From Laspinema palackyanum D2a (GTDB lineage: Bacteria; Cyanobacteriota; Cyanobacteriia; Cyanobacteriales; Laspinemataceae): a stretch of 64,000 nucleotides of DNA. Where the stretch lies: contig JAMXFF010000017.1 of the NCBI GenBank assembly GCA_025370845.1, positions 18,865 through 82,864 of the forward strand, in the 5' to 3' direction. Below are positions 7,823 to 16,049 of the stretch, one piece after another. Every line of letters starts with the position of its first letter. The first letter of the stretch is position 1. A program made the position numbers and the translations under genes. The notes under the pieces were generated by a model. The model ran no database searches and was not told where the DNA came from. It worked only from the letters and a program-made list of their open reading frames with translations.

Positions 7823-8173
7823 ATGCAAGACAAGCAAAAGGTTACATTGTATCTGCCACCAGAACTGCATCGCCAGCTCAAAATACGAGCCGCAGTAGAC
7901 TCCGAGCCAATGTCAACCATTGCCGAACGAGCCATAGATTTTTACCTGACTCACCCCGGCGTGGTAGACGAACTAGAGTCGTTCCACGGGCGCACCCATA
8001 GGGTCTATAACTGTCCCGACTGCACCAGCTCAATCGTGATGCGCGATGGAGAAATGGTATCCCTCAAAAACCAGCCGAGCGTATTGGCTGACGAAGGGTT
8101 GACGGTTGAGAAAGTGCCAGCGGTCACCGCGAACACCGATCAACAAGGTGAGGAACAACTCGTTCCCTGCTAA
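7823..8173 (+). CDS. Ribbon-helix-helix protein upstream of ycf46
   Basis: A 116-residue protein. The N-terminal ~45 residues (VTLYLPPELHRQLKIRAAVD then MSTIAERAIDFYL) fit a CopG/MetJ-type ribbon-helix-helix DNA-binding fold. The second half contains a CPDC pair (about residue 71) that could bind metal or form a disulfide, and a Ser/Thr/Gln-rich tail. It is the first gene after a strong promoter and lies ~100 bp before ycf46, so it is a plausible regulator of the operon. No toxin partner is adjacent, which argues against a simple antitoxin role. Exact function unknown. Confidence 0.75.
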   Translation: MQDKQKVTLYLPPELHRQLKIRAAVDSEPMSTIAERAIDFYLTHPGVVDELESFHGRTHRVYNCPDCTSSIVMRDGEMVSLKNQPSVLADEGLTVEKVPAVTANTDQQGEEQLVPC

Positions 8174-8273
8174 ACCCAAGCACTTCCACCGGGAAGTAAA
8201 TTTAATGCTCCGCATCTAAACCCAGGGGCAATAAAGATCTAGCAATATTGTTGGCACCGTTTGTAGAAGGTCG

Positions 8274-9788
8274 ATGGTCATGAAAGAAGAGCTCAATATC
8301 TTAATCCAAGCTCAATATCCTTTAATCTACCTCGTGACCTCCGAGGAAGAACGGGCCGAGCAGGCGATCGCAACGATTGCTCAGATCAAGCCCCAGCGTA
8401 AAGTCTTTATCTGGACTGTAACGCACGGGATAGTGGAGTATGGTCAACCCCGCAACGTTACCCAACACAATACTGTGTCGCCAGAAGCGGCCATTGAGTG
8501 GGTGGTACGGCAGCGCGAGCCTGGTTTGTTTATCTTCAAAGATTTACATCCCTTTATCGATTCTCCAGCGACTACTCGGTGGTTGAGAGATGCGATCGCC
8601 AGCTTTAAAGGCACCCAAAAAGCGATCATCCTCATGTCACCGCTCCAGCAAGTTCCCATCGAGCTTGAGAAAGAAGTCGTTGTCATTGACTTTGCTCTGC
8701 CAGACTTGGTTGAACTCAATCAGGTGCTATCCCAGCAACTAGAGACGAGTCGCACTCGCAAAATCACGACTGAAACGCGGGAAAAACTTTTAAAAGCCGC
8801 CCTCGGTCTGACGCGAGATGAAGCCGAAAAAGTCTATCGCAAAGCGCAAGTCACCAGTGGAAAACTGACAGAATCTGAAGTAGAAATCGTTCTATCCGAG
8901 AAAAAACAACTCATTCGACGTAATGGGATTCTGGATTATATAGAAGAAGACGAAACCCTAGATTCCGTCGGCGGTCTCGAAGAACTGAAACGCTGGCTGA
9001 GACAAAGGTCCAATGCCTTTACGGAAAGGGCGCGAGAATATGGTTTACCTCAACCGAAAGGAATGTTAATTCTCGGGGTTCCGGGTTGTGGCAAGTCAAT
9101 GATTGCCAAAACGACGGCCCGCCTATGGGGTTTACCCTTACTCCGATTGGACATGGGTCGTGTATATGACGGTTCAATGGTGGGGCGATCGGAAGCCAAC
9201 CTTCGCAACGCCTTGAAAACAGCCGAATCCATTTCCCCTGTGCTACTATTTATCGATGAATTAGATAAAGCATTTGGTGGAAGCGGTGGATCATCGGACT
9301 CCGATGGAGGCACATCTAGTCGCATCTTTGGTTCCTTCTTAACCTGGATGCAAGAAAAAACCTCCCCTGTGTTCGTGATGGCTACAGCCAACCGAGTCGA
9401 AAGACTACCGGGCGAGTTCCTCAGAAAGGGACGATTTGACGAAATCTTCTTCGTTGACCTTCCCAATAATGAAGAACGCCAAGAAATTTTTAAGATTCAC
9501 TTGAGCAAACGGCGTCGAGAGATCGAGCGCTTCGATATCGAGCAATTGGCGAAAGTCTCGGATGGATTTTCCGGGGCAGAAATCGAACAGGCTGTGATTG
9601 CAGCTATGTACGAGGCGTTTGCTCAAGACAGAGAATTTACGCAGCTAGACATCATCGCTTCGATTAAGTCTACGCTACCGCTGTCGAAGACCATGACCGA
9701 ACAGGTCACTGCCCTGAGAGATTGGGCCAGACAGCGAGCTAGACCAGCTGCTTCTTCCGTCGCTGAATACCAGCGCATGGAGTTCTAA
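8274..9788 (+). CDS. ycf46: Ycf46 AAA ATPase
   Basis: A 504-residue AAA protein matching Ycf46 (Synechocystis slr0374 type), a cyanobacterial and red-algal plastid protein whose role in photosynthesis and CO2 acclimation is only partly defined. The N-terminal half (KEELNILIQAQYPLIYLVTS) is family-specific. The AAA module has Walker A GVPGCGKS (about residue 267), Walker B LLFIDELDKAF (about 324) and sensor/arginine elements in LRKGRFDEIFF. The start may be the ATG at 8274 or the one two codons later; AGAAGG lies just upstream. A linker with two hairpins separates it from ycf35. Confidence 0.92.
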   Translation: MVMKEELNILIQAQYPLIYLVTSEEERAEQAIATIAQIKPQRKVFIWTVTHGIVEYGQPRNVTQHNTVSPEAAIEWVVRQREPGLFIFKDLHPFIDSPATTRWLRDAIASFKGTQKAIILMSPLQQVPIELEKEVVVIDFALPDLVELNQVLSQQLETSRTRKITTETREKLLKAALGLTRDEAEKVYRKAQVTSGKLTESEVEIVLSEKKQLIRRNGILDYIEEDETLDSVGGLEELKRWLRQRSNAFTERAREYGLPQPKGMLILGVPGCGKSMIAKTTARLWGLPLLRLDMGRVYDGSMVGRSEANLRNALKTAESISPVLLFIDELDKAFGGSGGSSDSDGGTSSRIFGSFLTWMQEKTSPVFVMATANRVERLPGEFLRKGRFDEIFFVDLPNNEERQEIFKIHLSKRRREIERFDIEQLAKVSDGFSGAEIEQAVIAAMYEAFAQDREFTQLDIIASIKSTLPLSKTMTEQVTALRDWARQRARPAASSVAEYQRMEF

Positions 9789-9795
9789 AGGCTTT

Positions 9796-9844
9796 CTCCT
9801 GGGTTTTCCAGGAGCAAAGGCTAACCCACATATATCGGGTTAGC
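9796..9844 (+). terminator. Tandem hairpins between ycf46 and ycf35
   Basis: Two adjacent stem-loops: CTCCTGG/CCAGGAG (9796-9814) and GCTAACCC/GGGTTAGC (9820-9844). Neither is followed by a long T-run. They may be a partial terminator or an RNA processing/stability element that sets different levels for ycf46 and ycf35. Confidence 0.5.
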
Positions 9845-9924
9845 AGTGTCCGAAAACCGCAATTGCGGTTCCCTTCAAACCCAAATGTTGTCGTTTCTTT
9901 AACTATCTTACTGGAGGAAATCCA

Positions 9925-10275
9925 ATGTCTCACTTTAGCACTCTCCGTACAAAAATCACCGATGCCGAAATCCTCAAGACTTCTCTGCGCGACTTAGGCA
10001 TCAGCGTTAAATCCGATGCAGATGTGCGTGGCTATAATGGCCAGCGGGTTCGTTCCGACTTGGTTGCAGTTCTCGAAGGCGAATATGATCTGGGCTGGTC
10101 TCGCAACAGCGACGGCACCTACGACTTGATCGCTGACCTGTGGGGCGTTGCTAAGAAGCACAATCAGACCGAACTGATCAACGCGATTAACCAGAAGTAC
10201 GCGGTTAATAAGACTCTCAATGAAGTTCGTCGTCCCGGTCTGCAAAACGCTAACGTTAAGCTCGTTGTTCAGTAA
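9925..10275 (+). CDS. ycf35: Ycf35 / DUF1257 protein
   Basis: A 116-residue protein that matches the DUF1257/Ycf35 family along its full length (MSHFSTLRTKITDAEILKTS at the start, YDLGWSRNSDGTYDLIADLWG in the middle). The family is conserved in cyanobacteria and plastids, and its function is not established. A GGAGG ribosome site at 9913-9917 fixes the start. It often occurs near ycf46, as here. The small DUF2997 gene that commonly accompanies DUF1257 is not seen next to it. A good terminator follows. Confidence 0.93.
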   Translation: MSHFSTLRTKITDAEILKTSLRDLGISVKSDADVRGYNGQRVRSDLVAVLEGEYDLGWSRNSDGTYDLIADLWGVAKKHNQTELINAINQKYAVNKTLNEVRRPGLQNANVKLVVQ

Positions 10276-10300
10276 ACATAGAGCGCGTTCCCTTGAATTA

Positions 10301-10336
10301 CGGGTTAACCTACCATAGGTTAGCCCGTTTTTTCTG
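10301..10336 (+). terminator. Rho-independent terminator after ycf35
   Basis: A 12-bp stem (cgggttaaccta paired with taggttagcccg, one G-T wobble) with a 3-nt loop is followed by TTTTTT. It lies 26 bp after the ycf35 stop. Confidence 0.9.
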
Positions 10337-10382
10337 TTGAGGGCGAGATAAAATTGCGGCCAGGAATATCGGGGGGGTGGAG

Positions 10383-11183
10383 ATGAAATTTATACAACGA
10401 ACCTCAACTCAGTTAAAACTACAAATCATCCCCTTGTTGATTTGGATGGTGGGGGGGATAGTTATGATGGTCGGGGTGGAGGAGAGTCACAAGATAGGGA
10501 GATACCGTGTGATCTGCGATCGCCTGCCAGATTCTGGTCACTGTGAAGTCAGCCAGTCCAGTTTCTGGCAAACCCACCGCCAAACCTTTCTTCTAAAAGA
10601 CTTACAAGGAGCCGAGGTTGTCTTGCGTAACAGTAGGAACCGGAATACCGCTTACAAAGTCGTTCTCCGCCTCCCAGGAAGACTCATTCCCCTTCATGAT
10701 TTTTTGAGTTCCAATCGCCGCGCTCATCAGAAACAAGCCGATCGCATCAACCAATTTGTGCAAGATTCAACCCAGTCCAACTTGACGATCTCTCGAAATA
10801 TGTTTGGGTTGATGATTACATCCTTCCTCTTCTTCTGTGGGATGGGTCTGTTAATCATGGCCTGCTTCGGCCAAATCATTATCCTAAAATTGGATAAACG
10901 CTCCAATCAATTTATTCTTACTTGGCGAGGACTTTTAGGGACCAAACGGATTGAACATCCCCTGGGGAATATTGCCCGGAGTTATGTGGAACCGGGTATT
11001 AGTCGCCGTAGTGGTCACAAAACCTATATCATCAAAGTGATGCTCACCTCTGGAGAAACCTTTGCCTTAACGTCCTATTACAGTTCCGGATATGAGGGAA
11101 AACTCCGGATCACTCAAGAAATTCACAGCTTTTTGGGGATAGAACCCACAGAAACAACCGATCCCAAATCTTTGGTTCCTTAA
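10383..11183 (+). CDS. Predicted two-helix membrane protein of unknown function
   Basis: About 266 residues. Two hydrophobic segments are clear (about 15-34, LLIWMVGGIVMMVGV, and about 138-170, FGLMITSFLFFCGMGLLIMA). They flank a ~100-residue soluble loop, and a C-terminal soluble domain (IKVMLTSGETFALTSYYSSG) has a PH-like strand pattern. The ATG at 10383 has a G-rich ribosome site and is preferred over a GTG at 10377. I do not recognise the family. It stands alone between the ycf35 terminator and a small frame downstream. Confidence 0.75.
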   Translation: MKFIQRTSTQLKLQIIPLLIWMVGGIVMMVGVEESHKIGRYRVICDRLPDSGHCEVSQSSFWQTHRQTFLLKDLQGAEVVLRNSRNRNTAYKVVLRLPGRLIPLHDFLSSNRRAHQKQADRINQFVQDSTQSNLTISRNMFGLMITSFLFFCGMGLLIMACFGQIIILKLDKRSNQFILTWRGLLGTKRIEHPLGNIARSYVEPGISRRSGHKTYIIKVMLTSGETFALTSYYSSGYEGKLRITQEIHSFLGIEPTETTDPKSLVP

Positions 11184-11204
11184 CCCGGAGAACTCTTTGG
11201 TCTC

Positions 11205-11369
11205 ATGCGCGGGGGAAATCAAAAACGTCAACAACAGTTAGAAGAGTATCAGCAGAGAATTTCGCGTCAGCCGGAGGATATTGAGGTCCCCTACAGCATC
11301 GCCAGCATTGTAGCCTTGCAAGGAAAACAACCAGAGGCTAAAGCACACTTAAAAAAATTTTATTCATAG
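11205..11369 (+). CDS. Small ORF or gene remnant, 54 aa, TPR-like tail
   Basis: A 54-codon frame (MRGGNQKRQQQLEEYQQRIS then YSIASIVALQGKQPEAKAHL) lies 21 bp after the membrane-protein stop. The sequence looks like the last helix pair of a TPR protein, so it may be a remnant rather than a functional gene. No clear ribosome site. Confidence 0.35.
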   Translation: MRGGNQKRQQQLEEYQQRISRQPEDIEVPYSIASIVALQGKQPEAKAHLKKFYS

Positions 11370-11541
11370 TTCGCTGTTGAGGGAAAAATCGCCTCAATCC
11401 ATCCTAATTGGCCCTCGACTCATTTAGCACCCCTGGGAATCACCTCTTGAAAACACAAGAGTGTGATTAATTCCAACAATATTCAGAAATCAGTCTGGGA
11501 GTTAGAATAAGCCTGAGTCAAATCCTATTGATACTGTTTAT

Positions 11542-12402
11542 ATGCAAACCTTCAATGTTGAGCTAGAGCGAAAAATCCGAGACTTAATCTATCAATGTGG
11601 GACCCGGGCTGAAGACTTGGCGAGACAACCCTACTCGGTATCGGAAAAAGGGCCAGAAGATTATGTCACCAGCATAGATCGGGAACTTGATCGCCTGTTA
11701 ACTGCCGGATTTTCTGAGTTATTTCCCCAAGATGGCATTATTACCGAAGAAAACGAACGATCGCGACTGGCATTTAATGGCGATCGCGAACAACTCTGGT
11801 GCATTGACCCCCTTGATGGCACCGAAGGATTTATTCAAGGGAAGCCCCATTACTCCGTGATGATTGGCTTACTCTCAAATTTTCAACCGATCGCCGGTTG
11901 GATCTACGCCCCCGCTTTAGATCAGATGTATTATGGCGGGACAGACTGGGGACTGTTTCAATCCGTCGGGGGTTCAGCAGTGGAACCCTTATCTCCCGTG
12001 GAACCACCACCACCGAACTCATCTGCTTGTCCGATTATGCTTGGCGATCGCGACCAACGGAATTTTGGGGAGGCGATCGCCCAATTAGTCCCAGGCATCT
12101 GTTATTCTTCCCTCGGCAGTTTTGGTCTGAAAGTGATGGAAGTCATTTTTGGACGCGCCGGACTCTATCTCTATCTGAATGGCCGAGTCAAACTGTGGGA
12201 TACAGCCGGTCCCGTGGCCCTCGCCAAAGCAGCGGGATTAGTCTGTTGTGATTTAGAGGGAAAACCCCTGAGTTTTGAACCCTCCGCACTTTCCTCCGAT
12301 ACCTTGATTCACAAACAACCCATTTTAATTGGGTGGCCGAGTTATGTAGAAGCCTTGCGATCGCCCATTTGTGAAGCAGTATTAGCCACTCAAACCCCAT
12401 AA
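11542..12402 (+). CDS. Inositol monophosphatase family phosphatase
   Basis: A 286-residue member of the IMPase/FBPase/CysQ superfamily. Metal-binding motifs are intact: TEEN (about residue 72), WCIDPLDGTEGF (about 90) and KLWDTAGP (about 217). Substrates in this family include inositol phosphates and 3'-phosphoadenosine 5'-phosphate. The GTEGF form of the motif is often seen in the bisphosphate nucleotidase (CysQ/HAL2-like) branch, so PAP hydrolysis in sulfur metabolism is a reasonable guess. Single gene, converging on a DUF58 gene with a shared hairpin between. Confidence 0.85.
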   Translation: MQTFNVELERKIRDLIYQCGTRAEDLARQPYSVSEKGPEDYVTSIDRELDRLLTAGFSELFPQDGIITEENERSRLAFNGDREQLWCIDPLDGTEGFIQGKPHYSVMIGLLSNFQPIAGWIYAPALDQMYYGGTDWGLFQSVGGSAVEPLSPVEPPPPNSSACPIMLGDRDQRNFGEAIAQLVPGICYSSLGSFGLKVMEVIFGRAGLYLYLNGRVKLWDTAGPVALAKAAGLVCCDLEGKPLSFEPSALSSDTLIHKQPILIGWPSYVEALRSPICEAVLATQTP

Positions 12403-12409
12403 AACCATC

Positions 12410-12437
12410 AAGGATGAAGCCGGAACCTTCATCCTTC
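12410..12437. terminator. Bidirectional terminator hairpin
   Basis: The stem AAGGATGAAG...CTTCATCCTT with an 8-nt loop lies between the convergent phosphatase and DUF58 genes. Confidence 0.75.
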
Positions 12438-13616
12438 TGATGACTGCAATTGAAGCTGTAACGGTTTATCCGCTTGAATTTCCAGACCTAGAAAATTGGG
12501 ATTCACTGGGGCTTTTTGACCCTCCGACGGCCAGAAGACCCAGCGACTACCTCGGGGTAACTGATTCACACTGGCGCTATTTTGAGTCAGCCAGATTAAG
12601 GGTAAAAACGGAGGTTCTCCTACGGTTGGCTCTTTTTCTGAAGATTGAGTGGCAGCTAAGGCTTCTAAAACGCGGTTATTGCCATGCACCAAGCCAGTTC
12701 CTGCGGTCCAGAGTCTAACATTGAGTTGGCAGCGTTCGGCATAGCAGTATAAAGATGCTGCGGCGATGACGGCTGCTTCAAAATCTTCTACATTCCAAGA
12801 ACTGCCACTATCGAGAGCAATAATTACTTCTTGTCCGCCGGTGGAAACTTCTAATTCCCTGACCCGCAGTTCCCCGAAGCGCGCACTGCTGCGCCAATGG
12901 ATTAAGCGAGTGGGGTCGCCATATCGGTAGGGTCGGACCGTGCGGGTGATGCCTTCCGTTGCCATTTCAGCGCGCCGATCGCTATGAACCAGGAGGCTAT
13001 CTTCTTGACCCATGCGATCGACGAGAGGACAGCGAGTCAGGGGTAAAACTTGGGGATAGACCACGGCGGTAGCGGGGACCTGGCGCGATCGCCTGCACCA
13101 AAATAACCCGAGGGGAGTGGCTGATCTTAACTGGACCTCATGCCAGCGATAAATACCGCGCCGTTGGGTGGGGTAGTAGTAAACCCAATGATGAATGCCA
13201 TGAGGGGGGATTTCTTCGATGGCAGATTTCATGGGTTTTCCCAATACGAACGGAATCAGATCCTCGACTTGCACCAAGGTTTTTGGCTTTGCCGTCTGAT
13301 TGGCGATCGCCAGGTCGAGGGTTAAGTCTTCCCCGGCGCTGACGGGTTCAATCCGGGCCCGATCAACTTGTAAATCCTGGAGCGATCGCACTGGCAACCA
13401 GGCGGCAGTTCCCAACAACGCAAAACTCACCCCACTGATCACATACAGCCATCCGGCCATTGTATTGGTTGCCGCGCCAAAGAAAAATATCGCCAGGGTT
13501 AAGAGTAACCAACCGGCATAGGCCGGGGTGACCCAGTGAGTTTCCAGCCAGTTGGCGATGCGATGGTGGATGCGCGTTTTTTTGGAGCGAGCTGCAATGG
13601 GTTTTGCTACAGTCAT
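12429..13616 (-). CDS. DUF58 domain membrane protein
   Basis: A 395-residue protein with two transmembrane segments near the N-terminus (about 32-72, AYAGWLLLTLAIFFFGAATN) and the DUF58 core (YRYGDPTRLIHWRSSARFGE, about residues 230-249). A vWA-like domain follows (VIIALDSGSSW). DUF58 proteins commonly pair with MoxR ATPases, but no MoxR gene is adjacent here; the one at 4369 belongs to another cluster. The stop lies almost on the shared terminator hairpin. Confidence 0.88.
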   Translation of the reverse strand: MTVAKPIAARSKKTRIHHRIANWLETHWVTPAYAGWLLLTLAIFFFGAATNTMAGWLYVISGVSFALLGTAAWLPVRSLQDLQVDRARIEPVSAGEDLTLDLAIANQTAKPKTLVQVEDLIPFVLGKPMKSAIEEIPPHGIHHWVYYYPTQRRGIYRWHEVQLRSATPLGLFWCRRSRQVPATAVVYPQVLPLTRCPLVDRMGQEDSLLVHSDRRAEMATEGITRTVRPYRYGDPTRLIHWRSSARFGELRVRELEVSTGGQEVIIALDSGSSWNVEDFEAAVIAAASLYCYAERCQLNVRLWTAGTGLVHGNNRVLEALAATQSSEKEPTVGEPPFLPLIWLTQNSASVNQLPRGSRWVFWPSEGQKAPVNPNFLGLEIQADKPLQLQLQSSEG

Positions 13617-14413
13617 AATCGATGCCTGGGGCCGTACAGTACCCGGTGGGTTGATTTTTTTATGGTAATCGGAATTTTAGGCGATCGCTACTGCCCTTGA
13701 TGATTCCAGAATAATTTCCCAAGAAAAACTGGGCTAGAGTATCTCTAACCCAGACCGAGGGTGAACAATGAACACTGTGAATGCTTCCAGGGGTGTCCCC
13801 GATTGAGGCGCTGGGGGTTTGTCATTCCCTTGGAACTTCTAATTCTGGTAGCAGCGACGGCCTTGGGGATGTCGCTTGTGCTTTCGAGTTCTATCTTAAC
13901 TCAGTGATTGCACGGATGTCAATCCTTAAATTTTTCATGGGTTTTGGAGACTCTTCCGGACATTTGCTACAAAACATCCAAAAAAAACCCTGGATTAAAA
14001 CAGGTATCAACATTTTATCCCCGGGAAGGGCGATCGCCACTTTTCTCCGTATTTGTCCTGATACTGGGGCCAATGCTACAAAACTTAACCTAGACCCTAG
14101 TCAGGACAACGGGCAGATTTCATGACTTGATAGCTTTCGTTCGCCACGGCAGTACAATGAACATAGCGGCACGAGTGAGTCTAACGACTCAGAGAGGCAA
14201 TCCGAGGCGTGCCTCGGGTCCTCAGTTGGTAAAACCTGCCTGGGTCTGACCTCGCGATACCGGCTTAATTTATTAGGCCAGAGGAATCGCGATCGCACTC
14301 CAGGCTACAATCCAACAGTCCCGCTTTGAGCGGGTCAAGACTTACTTAAAAGTCTTGGTCAGTATATTGATTGGTTGACCGAACGTTCTTGTGGCGTCCG
14401 AGATAGTAACAAC
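13617..14413. other. Intergenic region with structured btpA leader
   Basis: An 800-bp gap between divergent DUF58 and btpA. An imperfect palindrome CTGGGcTAGAG-tat-CTCTAaCCCAG lies at 13729-13753. The middle (13760-14130) shows no credible gene; the 114-aa frame at 13781 has an atypical composition and no family resemblance. The right part (about 14163-14362) folds into four hairpins and is listed separately. Confidence 0.6.
14163..14362 (+). ncRNA. Possible structured leader or small RNA upstream of btpA
   Basis: Four well-formed stem-loops lie in 200 bp: TGAGTC-taac-GACTCA (about 14175-14190), CCGAGGC-gt-GCCTCGG (about 14202-14217), CCCGCT-ttg-AGCGGG (about 14322-14336), and CAAGACTT-acttaa-AAGTCTTG (about 14337-14358). 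A -10-like TACAAT sits near 14151. No family recognised: not tRNA, tmRNA, RNase P or SRP RNA by eye. It could be a btpA 5' leader. Confidence 0.4.
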
Positions 14414-15265
14414 GTGGACTTAAAACAGCTCTTCAAAACCCCGAATCCGATTATTGGTGTTGTCCATTTACTGCCCCTGCCGACCTCTCCGAGGTGGGGG
14501 GGCAGCCTCAAAACTGTCATTGAGCGAGCCGAGCGAGAGGCCACAGCGTTGGCATCAGGCGGGGTTGATGGCATTATTGTCGAAAATTTCTTTGATGCTC
14601 CCTTTACGAACGGCCAGGTCGATCCAGCCGTCGTGAGTGCCATGACCCTGATCGTGGATCGGCTGATGAACTTGGTAACGGTGCCGATCGGAATCAACGT
14701 TTTGCGAAATGACGCCCTGAGTGGATTGGCGATCGCCTCCTGTGTCGGTGCCAGCTTTATCCGGGTCAATGTCCTCACTGGGGTCATGGCGACGGATCAA
14801 GGCTTAATCGAAGGACAAGCGCACCAACTGCTACGCTATCGGCGAGAACTCGGCAGCGAGGTGAAAATTCTGGCCGATGTTTTGGTGAAACACGCGCGGC
14901 CCTTGGGTTCCCCCAACCTCACCACTGCTGTGCAAGAAACCATTGAGCGCGGTTTAGCCGATGGGGTGATTCTCTCCGGTTGGGCCACTGGGAACCCACC
15001 TTCTTTTGAAGATTTAGAACTGGCGATCGCGGCAGCTAAAGGCACTCCGGTCTTTATTGGCAGTGGTGCCAACTGGGAGAACATTTCTACCTTAATGCAG
15101 GCAGCCAATGGCGTCATTGTCTGTAGTTCCCTCAAACGACATGGACAACTGGAACAACCCGTTGACCCAATCCGAGTTAGTCAGTTTGTAGAAGCCACTC
15201 GCCGGAGTCTCTCCCTCGAAACTCCACCCTCGTCACTGGCGGCTATCAAGCTTCATTCGGGGTGA
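14414..15265 (+). CDS. btpA: BtpA, photosystem I biogenesis protein
   Basis: About 283 residues of the BtpA/SgcQ TIM-barrel family. The start is placed at the GTG at 14414, giving MDLKQLFKTPNPIIGVVHL, which matches the family N-terminus; the open frame extends 13 codons upstream to a TTG. Conserved stretches include GGVDGIIVENFFDAPF and VLSGWATG-like DGVILSGWATGNPP. In Synechocystis, BtpA is a thylakoid-associated extrinsic protein needed for stable accumulation of photosystem I reaction centre proteins. It stands alone after a structured leader. Confidence 0.9.
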   Translation: MDLKQLFKTPNPIIGVVHLLPLPTSPRWGGSLKTVIERAEREATALASGGVDGIIVENFFDAPFTNGQVDPAVVSAMTLIVDRLMNLVTVPIGINVLRNDALSGLAIASCVGASFIRVNVLTGVMATDQGLIEGQAHQLLRYRRELGSEVKILADVLVKHARPLGSPNLTTAVQETIERGLADGVILSGWATGNPPSFEDLELAIAAAKGTPVFIGSGANWENISTLMQAANGVIVCSSLKRHGQLEQPVDPIRVSQFVEATRRSLSLETPPSSLAAIKLHSG

Positions 15266-16049
15266 GGACCTTTTGAAAACAACTTGAGGAAGACATCAGG
15301 ATGCAGGGGTAAAATTCAGCCCTCATCCTGATCCAGCATTTTCATCCCGATTTCTGCTCTAGTCATCCCGTTTCCTGACATCATTTTTCCTCCCCCATCC
15401 CCTATCCCTCCCCCTTCATCCCCCTATCCCTCCCCTTCATCCTGCGGGGTTCCTCCTTCTAGGTGGATCATTCCCCCTTCCCCCTAAATGAATATGCCAC
15501 AATCAAATTGTCCTGGCTTTGCGGCTTGAGCAATCAAGAGGGTTCCTTCGTCGAGAGTAGCGATTCTGAACCAGTCGCTCTCCGGAAAAGGGGCATCATC
15601 CCTAACATCTTTAGGCCCAAATTAAAGACAACAGAGCAAGATGCTCCCGAGAGCTCATGGGAAGATGCTTCCCCGGACAAAAACTTGTCCCCTTCTGACC
15701 CGAAGCAGGATCTCAAGGAATAGTTCGCGAGTTCCTGGCGCTAAAACTGTAGAGTGAAGCAGTTTTAGCTCAATTCAGACCGTCTGTTCAACCCTAGTAC
15801 CGACCGATAACATGAGTTAAGGGTGTATCACTCCTGCCAGGGAAGGGGTACCTAACCCAAAAATACTATGGGTAGAGGGTAAAACCTTTGAGGCGGTAAT
15901 TGTCCCGTGGAAAGTGCATCTCAAAAGCACCCCAGGCAATGTCACCCCCGTGATAGTCATCATGAATGCTCACTGGGTTTAAACCCTGGTGATGCTCGTT
16001 TCCTCCGAGGTTTAAAAACTCTCGGTTTGCACATTACCAAATTTTTCTT
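15266..16049. other. Intergenic region between btpA and VKOR genes
   Basis: It contains a hairpin CATCAGGATG...CATCCTGAT (15294-15332) that may end btpA transcription, a low-complexity C-rich run (15390-15480, repeated tccccctatccc), a weak 86-codon frame (15463-15723), and a hairpin AAAACTG...CAGTTTT (about 15742-15765). The 250 bp before the VKOR gene show no recognised element. Confidence 0.6.
15463..15723 (+). CDS. Uncertain small hypothetical protein, 86 aa
   Basis: A GTG-started 86-codon frame whose second half is hydrophilic and acidic (TTEQDAPESSWEDASPDKNL), like a disordered protein. A stem-loop lies shortly after its stop. No family recognised and no ribosome site; could be chance. 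Confidence 0.3.
   Translation: MDHSPFPLNEYATIKLSWLCGLSNQEGSFVESSDSEPVALRKRGIIPNIFRPKLKTTEQDAPESSWEDASPDKNLSPSDPKQDLKE

Noticed and set aside
13781-14125. 114-codon plus-strand frame before btpA
   Set aside because: No ribosome site, overlaps equally long frames on the other strand, no domain-like segments.
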